From: an uncultured Ignavibacteriota bacterium
GTDB lineage: Bacteria; Bacteroidota; Ignavibacteria; UBA10030; UBA8401
NCBI GenBank assembly: GCA_903958625.1
Contig: CAJBTU010000368.1
Span: 1 to 36,213 of the forward strand
DNA: 36,213 nucleotides
Direction: 5' to 3'
Shown: positions 33,233 to 36,213 of the stretch, in pieces
Position numbering within the stretch: the stretch's first letter is position 1
How the letters are laid out: every line of letters starts with the position of its first letter
Translations under genes and position numbers: made by a program
The notes under the pieces: model-generated
Databases searched by the model: none
What the model was told of the DNA's origin: nothing
The model's input: the letters and a program-made list of their open reading frames with translations, nothing else

Positions 33233-33862
33233 ATGAAACATTCATTGTTGATCTTTCTCTTTGCCCCTTCCCTGCTCTTCTCTCAAATTGGATCCGATGA
33301 ACTCGTCAACATTAAGGAACTCATTCCCGACATTGTCATAGACGTTCGGTATAATACGACGGACAATTTTGTCTCGACCTACAGCGGTATACCACAAAAA
33401 CTCTATTCAACGGATGAGTGTTTTGTTTCACGCAGTGTTGCGCAGCGGTTGATTATTGTTCAGGACAGTCTGCGGAAAAGCGGATTAGGACTAAAGATGT
33501 ATGACGGTTATCGTCCGCGTGCCGTACAATATTTCATGTATGAAACGCTTCCCGTAGAGTACCGTTCATTCGTCGCCGATCCTTCATCGGGATCTCATCA
33601 CAACAGAGGAGCGGCCGTCGATGTGTCGATCATAACGCTGGCCACCGGCAAAGAACTATTGATGCCCACCAAGTTCGATTATTTTGGTCCGGAAGCCGCG
33701 CACGATTATGTTCACCCGAATCCGATCGTCAATCAAAACCGTGAATACCTCCACGCCATGATGATGTACGTAGGCGGTTTCACCGATTATGTGGTCGAAT
33801 GGTGGCACTATCAGCTGCCGGCAGCAACAAGCTATCAATTATTAGACTTCCAACTAAAATGA
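33233..33862 (+). CDS. D-alanyl-D-alanine dipeptidase (VanX/DdpX type, M15)
   Basis: 209-residue zinc dipeptidase with a probable signal peptide (MKHSLLIFLFAPSLLFSQ), placing it in the periplasm. Active-site features: DGYRP (91-95) with the transition-state Arg, SHHNRGAAVD (121-130) matching SxHxxGxAxD with zinc ligands H123 and D130, and EWWH (179-182) with the base Glu179 and third ligand H182. It hydrolyses D-Ala-D-Ala. With no VanH/VanA ligase or VanRS nearby it is more likely a peptidoglycan-recycling or turnover enzyme (DdpX-like) than a glycopeptide-resistance gene. Eight bases separate it from the T9SS protein downstream. Confidence 0.92.
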   Translation: MKHSLLIFLFAPSLLFSQIGSDELVNIKELIPDIVIDVRYNTTDNFVSTYSGIPQKLYSTDECFVSRSVAQRLIIVQDSLRKSGLGLKMYDGYRPRAVQYFMYETLPVEYRSFVADPSSGSHHNRGAAVDVSIITLATGKELLMPTKFDYFGPEAAHDYVHPNPIVNQNREYLHAMMMYVGGFTDYVVEWWHYQLPAATSYQLLDFQLK

Positions 33863-33869
33863 GCATTGT

Positions 33870-36146
33870 ATGGAAAAGGTAAAACTCCTGTCGGTACTTT
33901 TCGCCATCACCGTATCACTGACGGCGGCACAAACGGAATTTTTTGTCAACTCAACATTCCCCTCCGTACAGCGCGATCCGCAGATCGCCCGTGATTCGTC
34001 CGGAAATTATGCCGTTGCCTGGAAGTCCGAATATCAGATTGATACATCTTCCAAGGGGGACATTTATCTGCAGTTCTTCAACGCAAAGGACCAGCCCATC
34101 GGGACGGAAACAATTGTCAATACGATCACTGCCAACGATCAGGACAAACCGGCCATTGCGATGAATGCCGGCGGTGATCTTGTTGTTACTTGGGCTTCCT
34201 ATTCCGGATTCAACGAGATCTATGACATCAAGGCGAGAATTTTCAAGAATCGCGCCCCTACAGGAAATGAATTTCTTGTGAACACGACAACAAAAAATAC
34301 TCAAACTCATCCTGCTGCTGCAATCGATCCTTCCGGAACCTTCGTCATAGCATGGGATTCGTGGGATCAGGATGGCAGCGATAAAGGAATTTTTGCGCAG
34401 CAGTTCAGCGGATCAGGGACGAAGCTTGGCGGCGAGTTTCAGATAAATGTTACGACACAATACAGTCAGGCAAAACCTGCCATTCGTTTCTTTCCAAACG
34501 GAAAATTTATCGTTGTGTGGGAATCATGGAAGCAAGATCAATCCACACCGCCGGGGTACGGCATTTATGGAAGGATCTTTGATAATTCAAGAGTGCCGGT
34601 TACGAACGAGTTCCCGGTAAATACATTCGTTAACGATTATCAATGGTATGCCGATGTTGAGACATTCTCGGACAATTCATTCACTGTTGTTTGGTGCAGC
34701 TGGGAACAGGATGGTTCGGACGGCGGTATATATTTTCAACGGTTCAATGCCAATGCGGTAAAGACCGGCGCTGAAACTCCGGTCAATCAGACAACGGGCG
34801 ATTACCAATGGCTGCCGAAAATAAAATCGCTGGCAGACAACAGTTTTGCCGTTTTGTGGTCAAGCTGGAAACAGGATGGCGACCGCGAAGGCGTTTATCT
34901 GCGGATCTTCGATCAGAATGGCGTGCCAAAATGCTTCGAAACAAAGGTGAATGATTACACTCAGAATTTTCAATGGGAACCGGACCTGATCTGTATGCCT
35001 TCGAAAGACATGGTGGTCGTATGGTCCTGCTGGGGCAAAGCCGGTAAAGATTATGATGTTGTCGCAAAGAGATTCTCTCCGACATACCATCACGGATATT
35101 TCAATCCGTCTGCGTACGAGCATGTTGCCGGGATCAGCACATCGAAATTCATCGTCCACAGAATCGATTCATCGAAGATCACCGGCCATCAATACGAACT
35201 GAGATTTGATTCGTTGGCACCGTCGAGCTTCACGGCAAAGATCATTGACCGGACCGACGGTGATACTGTTGTCTCGAATTTTGTTGTGAACCGCGGCGAA
35301 AAATATTTTTATGTCACCGAACCTTTCGACGGGGTCGCTGTTGAGATAAAACCGGAACTCGATCTGGACCTGGATTATGCAAATTCGTATGTGGTAAACT
35401 CATCGGGGACAAATGCGATACTCACGGTGGCATCACCGACTGCGGGAGTGAAACTTCTTGCACCAATAGATGTCGTATTGATCTGGGGAAATTCCGATAC
35501 AACGGCGGGCGGTCAGTTCGTTACTCCGTCCGATACCGCTCTCAGCATTTCCGGACAGCGCGTTGTGACCGTTCCGTTTTCAGTGTGGAACCTGAGCGAC
35601 AAATCAAAGATGGATCTGCTCGTTGTCGAGGGGAACAGCAATAAGCGTTTTGATTTTGGCGAGCGGATCATTTTCCTTACGCCGGCAAAATACCGCAAGG
35701 CGGCAAATAATTCCCACGCGCAGATCACAAATTCTTTGCCTGCGCCAAACGGCAAATGGCCGTCGAAGGGCGATTCCATTTTCGTTCTAACGACACGGCC
35801 GTTAAGCGCAGCCGACCGGTTCAGATTCACAACAAATCAATCAACGCTTGTTCACGCGGCGCCGCAGAACATCTCCGCCAGCAGGTATTTTGAACTTGAT
35901 CAGAACTTCCCCAATCCTTTCAATCCAACAACAGCCATCAAATACAGACTTGACCAAACGGGAAAAGTCCGTCTCTCTATTTATAATGTTTTAGGGCAGC
36001 GTGTGAAAGTTCTTATTGATGAGATTCAGGAAGCGGGAAGTTACCGACACTCATTCGAAGCGAGTCATCTTGCGGCCGGAGTGTATTTTTATATGCTTGA
36101 AATGAATAACAGGATGATAACGAAAAAAATGATCCTCCTAAAATAA
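33870..36146 (+). CDS. T9SS-sorted protein with seven tryptophan-strand repeats
   Basis: 758-residue exported protein with signal peptide to about residue 20 (VSLTAAQ). Seven repeats of 54-58 residues follow; their core strand is (A/I/V)VxW(x)S(W), with the first Trp at about residues 51, 108, 162, 217, 275, 330 and 385. They are linked by EFxVNTTT...Q...P and QDGSxxGIY segments. Seven blades suggest a beta-propeller. A central module (about 430-655: VPFSVWNLSD, FDFGERI, FRFTT) is shared with the protein at 24637. The C-terminus is a T9SS type A domain, FELDQNFPNPFNPTT to ITKKMILLK. No catalytic motif seen. Probably cotranscribed with the dipeptidase. Confidence 0.85.
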   Translation: MEKVKLLSVLFAITVSLTAAQTEFFVNSTFPSVQRDPQIARDSSGNYAVAWKSEYQIDTSSKGDIYLQFFNAKDQPIGTETIVNTITANDQDKPAIAMNAGGDLVVTWASYSGFNEIYDIKARIFKNRAPTGNEFLVNTTTKNTQTHPAAAIDPSGTFVIAWDSWDQDGSDKGIFAQQFSGSGTKLGGEFQINVTTQYSQAKPAIRFFPNGKFIVVWESWKQDQSTPPGYGIYGRIFDNSRVPVTNEFPVNTFVNDYQWYADVETFSDNSFTVVWCSWEQDGSDGGIYFQRFNANAVKTGAETPVNQTTGDYQWLPKIKSLADNSFAVLWSSWKQDGDREGVYLRIFDQNGVPKCFETKVNDYTQNFQWEPDLICMPSKDMVVVWSCWGKAGKDYDVVAKRFSPTYHHGYFNPSAYEHVAGISTSKFIVHRIDSSKITGHQYELRFDSLAPSSFTAKIIDRTDGDTVVSNFVVNRGEKYFYVTEPFDGVAVEIKPELDLDLDYANSYVVNSSGTNAILTVASPTAGVKLLAPIDVVLIWGNSDTTAGGQFVTPSDTALSISGQRVVTVPFSVWNLSDKSKMDLLVVEGNSNKRFDFGERIIFLTPAKYRKAANNSHAQITNSLPAPNGKWPSKGDSIFVLTTRPLSAADRFRFTTNQSTLVHAAPQNISASRYFELDQNFPNPFNPTTAIKYRLDQTGKVRLSIYNVLGQRVKVLIDEIQEAGSYRHSFEASHLAAGVYFYMLEMNNRMITKKMILLK

Positions 36147-36213
36147 GACGGGATGAAATACATCAATTGTAGTCTTTCATCTTTTCCCACATCATTGATA
36201 TAGATAGTTTCAG

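Noticed and set aside
33233-33862. Possible vancomycin-resistance locus because of a VanX-type enzyme
   Set aside because: No VanH, VanA-type ligase or two-component regulator nearby, and the protein has an export signal; a peptidoglycan-turnover role fits better.
33930-35090. Regular spacing of similar words considered as a CRISPR-like or tandem DNA repeat
   Set aside because: The periodicity is at protein level (blades of about 55 residues) within an intact reading frame; DNA copies are too divergent.

Overview
This window reads as chromosomal DNA from a Bacteroidota-lineage bacterium, most plausibly of the Ignavibacteria/Chlorobi side. Five predicted exported proteins end in type IX secretion (T9SS) type A C-terminal sorting domains or variants of them, three with the QNFPNPFNP signature. 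There are three PorV/PorQ-family outer-membrane proteins, a TonB-dependent receptor with a carboxypeptidase-regulatory-like N-terminus, and several Bacteroidota-like -7 elements (TAnnTTTG). The taxonomic placement is inference from protein style, not from a marker gene.

Layout. Bases 1-592 (minus) hold the 5' part of a uridine kinase gene. From 725 to 8977 (plus) runs a tightly packed set of eight genes: two membrane GT2 glycosyltransferases around a flippase-like membrane protein, a polysaccharide deacetylase, a MurG-like GT-B transferase, a PHP-domain metallohydrolase, an outer-membrane-like protein and an M50 site-2-type protease. Almost all junctions overlap by 1-4 bases. It looks like an undescribed glycolipid or envelope-glycan pathway. 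A textbook terminator hairpin (9121-9149) follows, three bases before the next start codon.

From 9153 to 17939 (plus) a second continuous run begins with a lipoprotein, a secreted beta-propeller protein and two tandem PorV/PorQ-like proteins. It continues after 11 bases into envelope sugar genes: two GT4 transferases, a divergent polysaccharide deacetylase and a GT9 heptosyltransferase-like enzyme. A small periplasmic thioredoxin-like gene follows at 18001. Two further GT9 genes lie on the minus strand (18768-20952). One has lost the Asp that is the proposed catalytic base of this family and carries a Cys cluster at its N-terminus.

From 21126 to the end the theme is T9SS cargo. A seven-repeat DxDxDG propeller protein (21126-23000) converges on a three-gene minus-strand operon: TonB receptor, 1,201-residue sorted surface protein and PorV-like protein (31224 down to 23583). 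Divergent from this operon is a second seven-repeat DxDxDG propeller protein (31455-33164), followed by a VanX-type D-Ala-D-Ala dipeptidase and a 758-residue protein with a different seven-fold repeat. The large minus-strand protein and the 758-residue protein share a recognisable uncharacterised module before their sorting domains.

Two non-coding stretches (18487-18767 and 23001-23582) carry inverted-repeat elements that share a 23-base core. Bases 36147-36213 contain nothing I can assign. No rRNA, intact tRNA, CRISPR array, transposase or prophage gene was seen.
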